From Granulosicoccus sp045110475 (lineage in GTDB: Bacteria; Pseudomonadota; Gammaproteobacteria; Granulosicoccales; Granulosicoccaceae), in contig JBGCGC010000020.1 of the NCBI GenBank assembly GCA_045110475.1, forward strand, positions 1 to 64,000: a stretch of 64,000 nt of DNA. The letters run 5' to 3'. Positions 17,572-26,333 of the stretch are shown piece after piece; the stretch's first letter is position 1; every line of letters begins with the position of its first letter. Below the pieces are notes generated by a model. It saw nothing but the letters and a program-made list of their open reading frames with translations, had not been told where the DNA came from and ran no database searches. Both the position numbers and the translations under genes were made by a program.

Positions 17572-18240
17572 ATGGCAGAGCATTCAGGTTTTTCTGAACT
17601 GGAATTTGCGCGTTTGTCTCACGATGAGATGCTGGAGAAATCAAGAGCTTTTCTGGAAAAACAAAAAACACGCCGATCGGTTCGTGACTTCAGCTCAGAA
17701 GCCGTCCCACGTGAAGTAATCGCCAATACAATACTGACGGCAGGATCTGCGCCCAGTGGTGCCAACATGCAGCCATGGCATTTCGTTGCAGTCAACGATC
17801 AGGATGTAAAAACACGAATCCGCCGGGCGGCTGAGAAAGAAGAACGTGAGCTTTACGAACATCGGGCATCGGATGAATGGCTACAGGCACTGGCCCCTTT
17901 GGGCACGGATGCAAACAAGCCATTTCTGGAGACGGCACCCTGGCTGATAGCAGTCTTCGCAAGAAAGTTTACGCTTGATAAAGATGGACGCAAGCTAAAG
18001 CACTATTACACGCCAGAGTCGGTTGGTATCGCAACGGGATTGCTGTTAGCAGCACTGCACAATGCTGGCTTGGCTACACTGACGCATACCCCAAGCCCCA
18101 TGGGTTTTTTACGTGATGTTCTTGAGCGTCCTGCCCATGAGAAACCGTTCATACTCATCATTACTGGATATCCTGCAACGCACGCGAAAGTACCTAACAT
18201 CAATAAACAGACGGCTGATCAGCTAATTTCCTGGTGGTAA
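17572..18240 (+). CDS. Nitroreductase-family protein, iodotyrosine-deiodinase-like subgroup
   Basis: 222 residues from the ATG at 17572, preferred over a GTG two codons upstream because ggag lies seven bases before it. FMN-binding features are RRSVRDFS near residue 37 and TAGSAPSGANMQPWHFVAV near 60, followed by the lid and SVGIATGLLLAALHNAGL near 147. The PSGANMQPW form and length fit the BluB/deiodinase-like branch of nitroreductases. Predicted to be cytoplasmic and NAD(P)H dependent; substrate unknown. Confidence 0.85.
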   Translation: MAEHSGFSELEFARLSHDEMLEKSRAFLEKQKTRRSVRDFSSEAVPREVIANTILTAGSAPSGANMQPWHFVAVNDQDVKTRIRRAAEKEERELYEHRASDEWLQALAPLGTDANKPFLETAPWLIAVFARKFTLDKDGRKLKHYYTPESVGIATGLLLAALHNAGLATLTHTPSPMGFLRDVLERPAHEKPFILIITGYPATHAKVPNINKQTADQLISWW

Positions 18241-18407
18241 AAGCTAGGAGTCTGCACTGGGCGTCCCCGCAGCTTCATGAATAGCGCAGAGTAGTGATGT
18301 TCGATGCATTGGTGATCGCTTTGTCAAATACGGAGCGAGTTCCGGTCTGTCGGTGGGCTTTGGCAACATGCCGCTATACTGCGGTACCTTAATTTTTTAT
18401 CGCTCGC

Positions 18408-19619
18408 ATGCAGCCTGGCAAACACGCATTTGCTTTTATCATCGTGACCCTCGTAGTCAACGCTATGGGTATTGGTCTTATTTTGCCCGTGATGCCGGAC
18501 TTGCTGGCGGGTATTCAAGGTGGCACGATTGGAACTGCAGCGATCTGGGGTGGAATCCTTTCGACGACTTTCGCTGCTATGCAGTTTCTGTTTGGTCCGG
18601 TGGTGGGCGCTCTCTCTGATCGATTTGGGCGTCGGCCGATCTTGTTGGTGTCACTGCTTGTCATGTGCCTTGATTATCTGGTCATGGCAGTGGCAGGTTC
18701 TATCTGGCTGTTGTTCATTGGCAGGTTGGTGGGTGGGATTACCGCAGCGACACAATCTACAGCCGCTGCCTATATTGCTGACATTACACCCGGTGAAGAC
18801 AAATCGGCGCGGTTTGGTGCCATGGGCGCAGCGTTTGGTATTGGATTTGTGCTCGGACCCGTTGTCGGTGGATTACTTGCTGAGTACGGAACCCGAATGC
18901 CGTTTGTGGCAGCTGCTGTTCTTTCAGGGGCTAACGCCTTGTTCGGATTTTTTGTTTTACCAGAAACGGTAACTGATCAGACAAGACGGGCACTGGACTG
19001 GCGACGTGCTAATCCGTTTGGTGCATTTCGGCAAATCGGCAAACTGCCAGAAGTAAAGCGCTTGCTGTTTTTGTTTTTTCTGTATGAATTTGCTTTCATG
19101 GTATACCCGGCGGTGTGGGCCTACTTTACCAAGACAAAATTTGGCTGGTCACCTTCCATAGTGGGGTATTCACTGGCACTGTTTGGAATATCCATTGCCA
19201 TCGTTCAGGGTGGTCTCATTAAACATGTTTTAGCCCGTCTGGGTGAACGTGGCACCATAGTCTATGGCATTGTTGTCAACGGGCTGGTTTTCGTTTTTTT
19301 ATCCATAGTCTGGAATGGTTGGGTAGCGCTGGCGTTTACTCCCGTTACCGCTATCGGAGCAGTGGTAACTCCGGTTTTGCAAGGACGAATGAGCCGTATT
19401 GCTGCGGATGATCAGCAGGGTGAGCTGCAGGGAGTCATTTCCTCCGTTCGATCATTGGCGGCCATATTCTCACCCTTGCTCATGACGCAAGTATTCTGGT
19501 TGGCAACTCCATCCGATGGCCTATCCCTGCCGGGAGCTCCGTTTCTGGTGTCTGCTGTGCTGATGGTCATTTGCCTGTTTGTCTTCTTGCGCAATGACGG
19601 CGGTAAGTCCATCATTTGA
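18408..19619 (+). CDS. MFS drug/tetracycline-type efflux transporter (TetA-like)
   Basis: 403 residues, twelve likely helices. The MFS motif between helices 2 and 3 is GALSDRFGRRPILL, and the antiporter motif C-like GAAFGIGFVLGPVVGG lies in helix 5, which identifies proton-drug exporters. Overall order resembles TetA of classes A-C, but assignment to tetracycline is not justified by sequence alone. Acts in the inner membrane. Follows the nitroreductase gene by 167 bases. Confidence 0.87.
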   Translation: MQPGKHAFAFIIVTLVVNAMGIGLILPVMPDLLAGIQGGTIGTAAIWGGILSTTFAAMQFLFGPVVGALSDRFGRRPILLVSLLVMCLDYLVMAVAGSIWLLFIGRLVGGITAATQSTAAAYIADITPGEDKSARFGAMGAAFGIGFVLGPVVGGLLAEYGTRMPFVAAAVLSGANALFGFFVLPETVTDQTRRALDWRRANPFGAFRQIGKLPEVKRLLFLFFLYEFAFMVYPAVWAYFTKTKFGWSPSIVGYSLALFGISIAIVQGGLIKHVLARLGERGTIVYGIVVNGLVFVFLSIVWNGWVALAFTPVTAIGAVVTPVLQGRMSRIAADDQQGELQGVISSVRSLAAIFSPLLMTQVFWLATPSDGLSLPGAPFLVSAVLMVICLFVFLRNDGGKSII

Positions 19620-19670
19620 TAAAGATAGTTGACACCAGACAGTGTGTTGAATCAGGTTATGGGTAGATTT

Positions 19671-20054
19671 TTATTGCGCGACCGGCGTACAGATCTCGAC
19701 AAGGAATCCATTGATATCAGTGACGTAAGAGGTTGTTTGTCCCCATGGTTCATCTTTTACATCTTGAACCATAGTAGCGCCGCTGTCGATTGCCCGATGC
19801 AAGCAATTGCTAACGTCTGTGGTTTCAAATGCCAATTCGAACATCGGCGCAGATGGATTGGCTTTCGCAGGATTTTTTCCTGAATCAGCCATCATGGCAA
19901 GGGATGCGAATGCCAGTGTCGTGTCTCCCGTATCAAGTTCTCCGTAATCCCCGGCCTCGTGAATGAATTTTCTGGTAAATCCAAAGGCTTTTTCGTAGAA
20001 GTCCAGCGTAGCGGAAACACTCTCGACGTACAGAATGGTGTACTTGAATTTCAT
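19671..20054 (-). CDS. VOC-family (glyoxalase-like) protein
   Basis: 127 residues, two beta-alpha-beta-beta-beta repeats. The first starts FKYTILYVESVSATLDFYEKAFGF and the second MFELAFETTDVSNCLHRAIDSGA, ending in DINGFLVEIC with the common metal-ligand Glu. Typical of small bleomycin-resistance/glyoxalase proteins; some ligands are missing so metal binding is unsure. Convergent with the MFS gene (51 bases apart) and divergent from the DUF1801 gene. Confidence 0.85.
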   Translation of the reverse strand: MKFKYTILYVESVSATLDFYEKAFGFTRKFIHEAGDYGELDTGDTTLAFASLAMMADSGKNPAKANPSAPMFELAFETTDVSNCLHRAIDSGATMVQDVKDEPWGQTTSYVTDINGFLVEICTPVAQ

Positions 20055-20206
20055 GGTGTTTGTGTTCCAAAGAAACCGATGATATCGTATCTACAGATTC
20101 AAGTATTGAATATGTGCGACAAACACGCGCGCAAACGTAGAGTGCTATAAAACAAACAACTCGAACACACGCCGATGGTGTAGTAGATTCTAGCCAAGTC
20201 TCTAAA

Positions 20207-20626
20207 ATGGATGTTTTGATGCGAAAATTTACTAACGCCTCTGTCGAGGCAGTTTTTGAAAATTACCCTGAGCCAGTTAAGGCATCCCTGTTTGGGATAA
20301 GGGAGATAGTTCTGGATACAGCGGATAGTCTGGAGTTGCCAGAGGGGGTCGAGGAGACCTTGAAGTGGGGTGAACCCAGCTATTTGCCCAAAAAAGCGCG
20401 CATCGGATCAACAGTTCGGATTGGCGAGTTTGACGACAGCCACGTTGCGCTGTACTTCAATTGTCAGACTATGCTGGTAGAGAATTTTAGAGCGATGTAT
20501 GGCGACGATCTGGCTTACTCAAAGAATCGCGCTGTGCTTTTCCCTCTCGGCGAGCCACTTCCGGAAGAGGTTATAAAAGTATGTACCCGTATGGCATTGA
20601 GATACCATCTGGATAAACGCACCTGA
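20207..20626 (+). CDS. DUF1801 (YdhG-like) domain protein
   Basis: 139 residues. The fold core is recognisable: FENYPEPVKASLFGIREIVLDTA, then LKWGEPSYLPKKARIGSTVRI, ALYFNCQTMLVENFR and a C-terminal helix EEVIKVCTRMALRYHL. DUF1801 proteins are small cytoplasmic proteins of unknown biochemical function. An alternative start is Met5 (20219). Confidence 0.85.
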   Translation: MDVLMRKFTNASVEAVFENYPEPVKASLFGIREIVLDTADSLELPEGVEETLKWGEPSYLPKKARIGSTVRIGEFDDSHVALYFNCQTMLVENFRAMYGDDLAYSKNRAVLFPLGEPLPEEVIKVCTRMALRYHLDKRT

Positions 20627-20701
20627 GTTTGATCGCCCGTGTGATTTACCCCATCGCCAGATTGAGACCATCTGGTCTTTTCAGCAAAGATTAGCCTGGA
20701 A

Positions 20702-20727
20702 CTGCCGCTTCTATAGCGAAGCGGCAG
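20702..20727. terminator. Bidirectional terminator hairpin
   Basis: A perfect ten-base stem (20702-20711 with 20718-20727) around a six-base loop lies between the convergent DUF1801 gene and the acidic repeat gene, 11 bases past the latter's stop. It can serve both directions, although T-runs are short. Confidence 0.75.
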
Positions 20728-20738
20728 CTCCATCAAAG

Positions 20739-22607
20739 TTACTGAGACAGGCCTCGTAGCTGCTCCATCATTGGTTGCAAAACGGGCGATAGCACCGGGC
20801 CAACTCCCGGCCTCATCATTACGGTGTCTGCCAAGGGTGTTAGCTTTGCCATATTGTTCTGAATGACCTTGCCCAGAATTGAGCTTGTGGTATCAGGCAA
20901 TGACTGGACCTCACCCGCCAACTCTCCAAGTGCAGCGCTGGCAGCTTCCAGTCTTGGCAATACCGACGTTGCTGCTGCCTCGTCGTTTGCTCGGGCGAGA
21001 GCGGCTGACGTGGTGCCAAAGACGCCGCCAATCCGGCGGCTGATGCCACTGATGTCTGATGTCTGCCGATCTATTGCTGACACGCTGGTCGTTGACGTAG
21101 TGGTGGAATCGGAATCTGCTGAAGCAGCAGCTCCGCTACTCGCCTCATCAGCGCTGTCTGCGGCATTGAATATTGTCGCACCGGTTACAGGGTCAGTAGG
21201 CAGTTTGCCAGAGGAGTCTGCTTCTGCCTGATCCTCACTGCTGGCAGACGCCGCTGCGTCTTCCGCATCTGGGCCGTCAGCTTCGGCAAAGATAGTCGCG
21301 CCTGTGACAGGGTCTGTGGGTAAGCGGTTTGACGTTTCAGTCGCTTGCGCATCGCTGCCTGCATCGTCGGTGGCAGCCGAATAAATAGTTGCACCGGTGA
21401 CAGGATCAACGGGTAGTCTGTTTGAAGTGTCGCTGGATACGTCCGATTCGCTGCTTGCGTCCGTTGCTGCATCAGCATCAGCGCTTTCATAGATGGTGGC
21501 ACCGGTTACAGGATCAACTGGCAGTCTACCTTCCGTTGATACAGGTTCTGCGTCTTCCTGAGGAGCAGAGGCTTCTGAGTCCATTTGCGTTTCTGCAACG
21601 ACTTCTTCAGCAGGAACTTCTATCGCTACTTCGACCATACCACCATCATAGATGGTAAGGCCTGTAACAGGGTCAGTGGGGTAGCGCATCGCCATGACAA
21701 CCTCTGGAGCCGTTTCGCTATCAGCGGCGTCTTGCGAATCGCTCGCAACGTCAGTCTGTGCCTCTGCCTCTGTACTCTCATCAGCAGTGCTTTCAGCTTC
21801 AATCACAATCTCGGCCGGTTCCGGTTCTGGCTCAATTATCACTTCCACCATGCCCTGATCAAATAGTGTAGCGCCAGTTGCAGGGTCTACCGGGTAGCGC
21901 ATTTGTACATTCGCAGCCACGACATCGGTCGCTGTTTCAGTCGCTGCAGCCTCGCCATCACTGGCGTCTTCGGTGCTGTCAGTGGCCGCTTCTTGTGTTG
22001 TGGTTTCTGCAGAAGCGCTTTGAGTATCGTCTGTAGCTTCGGTGCTTTCTGGAGCGGACTCTGTGTCGCTTGCTTGTTCAGTACTTTCGGCAGTCGCAGT
22101 CTCCGTGTCGTCTGCCGCCTCAGTACTTTCAGCACTCGCAGTCTCCGTGTCGTCTGCCGCCTCAGTACTTTCGGCACTTGCAGTCTCCGTGTCGTCTGCC
22201 GCCTCAGTACTTTCAGCACTTGCAGTCTCCGTGTCGTCTGCCGCCTCAGTACTTTCAGCACTTGCAGTCTCCGTGTCGTCTGCCGCCTCAGTACTTTCAG
22301 CACTTGCGGTCTCCGTGTCGTCTGCCGCCTCGGTACTTTCGGCACTTGCAGTCTCCGTGTCGTCTACTGCCTCAGTACTTTCGGTACTCGCGGTTTCCGT
22401 GTCGTCTGTGCTTTCAGCGCTCGCGATTTCCGTATCGTCTGTTGTCTCGCCACCTGCGGGTTCTGCGACTGCCACTGCCCCTACAGGAGCAATGGAATCT
22501 TCAGTCGCGGTGGTATCGGGTTCTGGGGCGTCGGAGTCTGTTATCAGGTTTAATGCAATCCAGGCAAGCAGTAAGACTGCTGCTATTGGAACGATTTTCT
22601 TCCACAT
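20739..22607 (-). CDS. Acidic, repeat-rich membrane-anchored protein next to pqqE
   Basis: 622 residues, start set by TAGGAG eight bases upstream. A basic MWKK and hydrophobic segment (residues 5-25) give a membrane anchor or uncleaved signal. Residues about 60-190 are eight to nine near-perfect 14-residue repeats of the type ESTEAADDTETASA, very acidic and without aromatic residues. Residues about 230-520 hold six spaced copies of a P-x-DP-V/A-TG-x-T motif (PVDPVTGATIY, PTDPVTGLTIY and variants). A C-terminal helical region of about 110 residues (ISGISRRIGG..) follows. No known family. Same strand as and just downstream of pqqABCDE, separated by 313 bases. The acidic repeats could bind cations; that is inference only. 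Confidence 0.75.
   Translation of the reverse strand: MWKKIVPIAAVLLLAWIALNLITDSDAPEPDTTATEDSIAPVGAVAVAEPAGGETTDDTEIASAESTDDTETASTESTEAVDDTETASAESTEAADDTETASAESTEAADDTETASAESTEAADDTETASAESTEAADDTETASAESTEAADDTETASAESTEAADDTETATAESTEQASDTESAPESTEATDDTQSASAETTTQEAATDSTEDASDGEAAATETATDVVAANVQMRYPVDPATGATLFDQGMVEVIIEPEPEPAEIVIEAESTADESTEAEAQTDVASDSQDAADSETAPEVVMAMRYPTDPVTGLTIYDGGMVEVAIEVPAEEVVAETQMDSEASAPQEDAEPVSTEGRLPVDPVTGATIYESADADAATDASSESDVSSDTSNRLPVDPVTGATIYSAATDDAGSDAQATETSNRLPTDPVTGATIFAEADGPDAEDAAASASSEDQAEADSSGKLPTDPVTGATIFNAADSADEASSGAAASADSDSTTTSTTSVSAIDRQTSDISGISRRIGGVFGTTSAALARANDEAAATSVLPRLEAASAALGELAGEVQSLPDTTSSILGKVIQNNMAKLTPLADTVMMRPGVGPVLSPVLQPMMEQLRGLSQ
22080..22420. repeat. 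42-bp tandem repeat array (coding)
   Basis: At least eight units of 42 bases begin at 22081, 22123, 22165, 22207, 22249, 22291, 22333 and 22375, most differing at one to three positions. The period is a multiple of three, so unit gain or loss keeps the reading frame of the acidic repeat protein. Near-identity of units indicates recent expansion. Confidence 0.95.
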
Positions 22608-22920
22608 AGAGGTGCTCCTATCGGGTTAAGTGGTTGCAATCCATGATAAACAGATGACTTGCAATATTATCTTACCGTGCCGCTGTGTTGTTTTCTAGCC
22701 CGCCAGCACGAGCTTGGTGTATCAGACGGTCAGATTACTATGGTAACTCGAATCGCGAATAGTGATGCCCTGATTAAATACGCGATTTATCCATTTGACG
22801 TTCCGTACGTGTTTGCCGCGATTGCACCAATTGATTTTCCGCTACGTCAGTTGTGCAGGCAGGATGGATCGTCAAGGCATTTTGTTGCAGGCCAAAACTA
22901 GTCTTTAAGCCAGTTATGTT
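22608..22920. other. Spacer between pqqE and the repeat-protein gene
   Basis: 313 bases, no supported gene. It is probably the promoter region of the repeat-protein gene; no clear terminator for pqqE was identified, so read-through is possible. Confidence 0.4.
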
Positions 22921-24108
22921 CTACGATTCGGTTTCGTCAATCGCAGCCTGCGTCAATCTTCTGGATTCCTTTGGATCCCGAAAAACCAGCTCATGCTCCA
23001 CAACACGCTCGCTATCAGGCACTTGTGCTCGCATGATGGCATCGTCAACCACTGAGCGGTGCGGTGACTTGTCGCACACGGGATCGGCCGCCGCAGGATC
23101 ATTGGCGAGCATGAACGCCTGGCATCGACAACCACCGAGGTCGTTTTCCGCCTCTGGGCAAGACTTGCACGGCTCTTTCATCCAGCTGGTACCGCGATAG
23201 CGATTGAACCCTTCCGAGTCATACCAGATGTGTTCGAGACTGTGCTCTTCAACTTTGGGGAATTCCAGGCCGGGTAGCATGCGAGCGGTATGGCAAGGTA
23301 GGGCCGTGCCGTCAGGTGCGATGGTGAGAAAGACATTTCCCCAACCGTTCATACATTTCTTGGGGCGGTTTTCGTAGTAGTCAGGGACCACGAAGATTAT
23401 CTTCATGCGATCACCGATGCGTGCACGATATTCGTTAGTGATTCGCTCAGCGGCTTCGAGCTGTTCTCGTGATGGCAAAAGGTGATCGCGGTTAACGACG
23501 GCCCAGGAGTAGTATTGCGCGTTTGCCAGTTCTAGGTACTCCGCACCAAGCTCAAGAGCCATATCGATAATCTTGTCAATATGATCGATATTCATGCGGT
23601 GAATGACGCAGTTTAAAACCATTGGCCATTCGTGCTCTTTGATGAGCGCAGCAACGCGTTTTTTCAGATCAAAGGTTCGGGTGTTAGATAGAAAGTCGTT
23701 GGATTCTCGCGTGGAATCCTGAAAAGACAATTGAATATGCGCGAGACCGGCCTCTTTAAGCGCAAGCGCCCGTTTTTCGGTCAGGCCGACGCCTGTCGTC
23801 AACAAATTCGTATAAAAGCCAAGCGAACTGGCCTCTTTTACCAGAATTTCCAGATCGTCTCGCAGCATGGGTTCACCGCCGGAGAAGCCGCATTGAACAC
23901 TGCCCATAGCCCTTGCTTCTCGCAGAACCTTTAGCCAGCCTTCGGTAGAAAGCTCCTGTTCTTGTGTGGCGAAATCCACCGGGTTAAAGCAAAAAGCGCA
24001 GTGCAAGGGGCAGCGATAAGTGACCTCAGCCAATAACCATAATGGTGGTCCCGGACGGGTTGCGTCCTGTGAGCTTGGAAGTCCGTGCCTGAGAAATTCG
24101 TTGCTCAT
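22921..24108 (-). CDS. pqqE: PqqA peptide cyclase (radical SAM) PqqE
   Basis: 395 residues. Radical-SAM cluster motif CPLHCAFC at about residues 34-41 and the SAM-binding GFSGGEPMLRDDL near 79. SPASM-type auxiliary Fe-S Cys lie in the C-terminal third (LPCHTA, CKSCPEAENDLGGCRCQ). The enzyme links Glu16 and Tyr20 of PqqA, the first step of PQQ synthesis, and needs PqqD. The start overlaps the pqqD stop by four bases. Length and motifs are complete. Confidence 0.97.
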   Translation of the reverse strand: MSNEFLRHGLPSSQDATRPGPPLWLLAEVTYRCPLHCAFCFNPVDFATQEQELSTEGWLKVLREARAMGSVQCGFSGGEPMLRDDLEILVKEASSLGFYTNLLTTGVGLTEKRALALKEAGLAHIQLSFQDSTRESNDFLSNTRTFDLKKRVAALIKEHEWPMVLNCVIHRMNIDHIDKIIDMALELGAEYLELANAQYYSWAVVNRDHLLPSREQLEAAERITNEYRARIGDRMKIIFVVPDYYENRPKKCMNGWGNVFLTIAPDGTALPCHTARMLPGLEFPKVEEHSLEHIWYDSEGFNRYRGTSWMKEPCKSCPEAENDLGGCRCQAFMLANDPAAADPVCDKSPHRSVVDDAIMRAQVPDSERVVEHELVFRDPKESRRLTQAAIDETES

Positions 24109-24392
24109 GCGGGCTCGTTTATTTTCAGCCAGTTCTGCTGGATAGCCACATCGACAAAGCCTGTTACATCGCTTATGAGCACCTCCGACTCGAAGGCTTT
24201 TTCAAGCTCGTCGACAATCTCGGCAATACTTTTCTGGCCGTCGCACCGTTGCATGATTTCCGCGGCACTTTGGTTTAACTTCACCATCCCCTCCGGATAA
24301 AGAAGAACCCAGGAATCCTGTGCCTTTTCGAACTGAAGGCGAAACAATGGGTTCACGGCCGGTACACTGGCAGGCGAAAGTTCAGTACTCAT
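24105..24392 (-). CDS. pqqD: PqqA-binding chaperone PqqD
   Basis: 95 residues. Winged-helix RiPP recognition domain with the family pattern FRLQFEKAQDSWVLLYPEGMVKLNQSAAEI in the first half and DVAIQQNWL near the end. PqqD presents the PqqA peptide to PqqE. Overlaps both neighbours by four bases, so expression is tightly coupled. Confidence 0.95.
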   Translation of the reverse strand: MSTELSPASVPAVNPLFRLQFEKAQDSWVLLYPEGMVKLNQSAAEIMQRCDGQKSIAEIVDELEKAFESEVLISDVTGFVDVAIQQNWLKINEPA

Positions 24393-25207
24393 GATGTTTC
24401 TACCGAAGCTGCTTGAGGGGCGACATGGCTGGCTTGTGCATCAGCCTCGGGGTCGGCGTTCATTGGGCGACCGACGGCTGGAGCCTGATCGGCAAGACCA
24501 TAGCGTGTTGCCATGGCATCGTTCATCTGCCACAGCACATCAAGCTTGAAGTTGAGAATTTCCAGCGCGCGCTCCTGCTGATCGCGGGTCTGGAAATAAT
24601 CCAGAGTGATGGTCAGTCCATGCTCGACATCCCGACGGGCTTGAGTTACCCGGTTACGAAAGTATTGCAGTCCTTCAGTATCTATCCAAGGATAGTGCTC
24701 AGGCCATGTGGCCAGGCGCTGCTTGTGAATTGCCGGGGCAAAAAGTTCGGTTAAAGAGGCGCAGACCGATTCCTGCCAGGGTCTTGTTCGCGCGAAGTTG
24801 ACATAGGCTTCCACTGCAAATCGAACACCGGGCGTCACATGGCGCAAGTCGGTGATCTCCTCACGCGAAAGGCCAACAGCGATACCAAGACGAATCCAGG
24901 CATCAATGCCTCCCGGATCCGATTCCCCGTTGAGATCATCATAACCGTCATGGTCAAGCATTCGCTTGATCCATTCACGTCTGATTTCACGATCAGTGCA
25001 GTTGGACATGACGGCTGCATCCTTGATGGGGATAGCGACCTGATAGCAGAAACGGTTGGCAACCCATCCTTGTATCTGTTCTGTTGTTGCCTGGCCTGCA
25101 TTGAGCATGATGTTGAACGGGTGATAAATATGATAAGCCTTGCCTTGTTCTCGCAAGCGCCGTTCAAATTCTTCTCTGGACCAGGGTTGCCGGCTGTCTT
25201 TGTTCAT
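24389..25207 (-). CDS. pqqC: Pyrroloquinoline-quinone synthase PqqC
   Basis: 272 residues from the ATG at 25207 (AAGGAC upstream; the extended frame to 25252 overlaps pqqB and is not conserved). TENA/THI-4-like all-helical oxidase that performs the final ring closure and oxidation to PQQ. Family stretches YHIYHPFNIMLNAG, WVANRFCYQ, IPIKDAA and the C-terminal DVLWQMNDAM are present. About 20-25 residues longer than the common length, owing to a low-complexity C-terminal tail rich in Ala and Ser. Confidence 0.95.
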   Translation of the reverse strand: MNKDSRQPWSREEFERRLREQGKAYHIYHPFNIMLNAGQATTEQIQGWVANRFCYQVAIPIKDAAVMSNCTDREIRREWIKRMLDHDGYDDLNGESDPGGIDAWIRLGIAVGLSREEITDLRHVTPGVRFAVEAYVNFARTRPWQESVCASLTELFAPAIHKQRLATWPEHYPWIDTEGLQYFRNRVTQARRDVEHGLTITLDYFQTRDQQERALEILNFKLDVLWQMNDAMATRYGLADQAPAVGRPMNADPEADAQASHVAPQAASVETS

Positions 25208-25220
25208 GTTGATGTTGTCC

Positions 25221-26138
25221 TTATAATTCGATTTCGAGATTGTCCATGGCAACCTCTATTCCGTGCTCTGCCAATACCTTGCGCTCGTTACTGTCTTCAT
25301 CGAGTATGGGATTGGTATTGTTGATATGAATAAGAACCTTGCGTGTTGTATCAGGCAATTTATCCAGCCACTCAATCATGCCACCAGGACCACTCTGCGG
25401 CAAATGGCCCATCGAACGAGCGGTCTTCTGCGATGCGCCTCTTATGATCATCTCATCGTCAGTCCACATAGTGCCGTCAACCAGTACAATGTCAGCCTTG
25501 TTCATGGCATCCCACACGTGCGGCTCCATCTCTCCCAGTCCGGGTGCGTAGAACAACGACCTGCCGGAGTTGCGATCCGTCATCAGCATACCAATGGTAT
25601 CGCCAGCGACTGGTTTGTCTCTGTGTGGAGAGTAGGGCGGGGCGTTACTTGTCAGGGGCAATGGTTTGAATACAACATCGGCAGCACCTTCCATAATTAG
25701 CTCACTGTCGCCTATGCTGATTTCACGCCAGTCGATATCGCAATAATGTGCCAGCACGTTGAACAAAGGGTTGCCGGTGCTCAGATCCTCTTTAACAGGT
25801 TGAGTACAAAACAATTTCAATGGCTGCGAGTTTTCTCTCAGCATTAACAGACCCGTAGTGTGGTCAATCTGGGCGTCCATGAGCACGACGGATGCAATGC
25901 CGGAATCGCGCAGGCTACGTGCAGGCTGCAGCACGTTACAGCGCTGAATTTGCGTGAGAATGTCCGGGCTTGCATTAAACAGAACCCAGTCAGCGCCGTC
26001 GCTACTCACCGCAATGGATGATTGTGTGCGAGCTTGTGCATTTATGGTGCCTTGTCTGACGCCATCGCACATGGGACAGTTGCAATTCCATTGGGGGTAG
26101 CCGCCACCTGCAGCCGATCCCAGAACCTTGAGCTTCAC
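25221..26138 (-). CDS. pqqB: PqqB, metallo-beta-lactamase-fold protein of PQQ synthesis
   Basis: 305 residues. N-terminal GSAAGGGYPQWNCNCPMC with the structural zinc Cys set (CxCxxC) characteristic of PqqB, and the IDHTTGLLMLRE stretch that replaces the MBL His cluster. PqqB acts as an iron-dependent hydroxylase on the cross-linked tyrosine. The gene is separated from pqqA by a hairpin terminator, which should lower its expression relative to pqqA. Confidence 0.95.
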   Translation of the reverse strand: MKLKVLGSAAGGGYPQWNCNCPMCDGVRQGTINAQARTQSSIAVSSDGADWVLFNASPDILTQIQRCNVLQPARSLRDSGIASVVLMDAQIDHTTGLLMLRENSQPLKLFCTQPVKEDLSTGNPLFNVLAHYCDIDWREISIGDSELIMEGAADVVFKPLPLTSNAPPYSPHRDKPVAGDTIGMLMTDRNSGRSLFYAPGLGEMEPHVWDAMNKADIVLVDGTMWTDDEMIIRGASQKTARSMGHLPQSGPGGMIEWLDKLPDTTRKVLIHINNTNPILDEDSNERKVLAEHGIEVAMDNLEIEL

Positions 26139-26174
26139 AAATGGGTTCCTCTAAATATTTCCCGAATTTCAAGG

Positions 26175-26205
26175 AAAAAAAAACCGGACGCTGATGGCCC
26201 GGTTT
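26175..26205 (-). terminator. Intrinsic (partial) terminator between pqqA and pqqB
   Basis: On the minus strand AAACCGG and CCGGTTT form a seven-base stem, followed by nine T residues in all (opposite 26175-26183). A second hairpin (arms about 26222-26230 and 26236-26244) precedes it. Placed between pqqA and pqqB, it would yield an abundant short pqqA transcript and reduced read-through into pqqBCDE. Confidence 0.85.
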
Positions 26206-26258
26206 ACCTATCACGAGTGAATGAAGGCAGCGAAACTGCCTTCACTCTAAAACGCGGT

Positions 26259-26333
26259 CTATCGGTTGGCAAAATACATAGTGATTTCAAAACCAAACCG
26301 TACATCAATGGCTACAGGTGTTTCCCATTTCAT
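26259..26333 (-). CDS. pqqA: PQQ precursor peptide PqqA (24 residues)
   Basis: A 24-codon gene, too short for usual ORF calling. It begins MKWETPVAIDVRFG and contains the invariant Glu16 and Tyr20 (FEITMY) that become PQQ, with a C-terminal FANR. AGAGGAACACGATC precedes the ATG and supplies the ribosome binding site. First gene of pqqABCDE. Confidence 0.98.
   Translation of the reverse strand: MKWETPVAIDVRFGFEITMYFANR

Noticed and set aside
22080..22420. CRISPR-like array
   Set aside because: The 42-base units are contiguous with no unique spacers and encode a regular amino acid repeat; it is a coding minisatellite.
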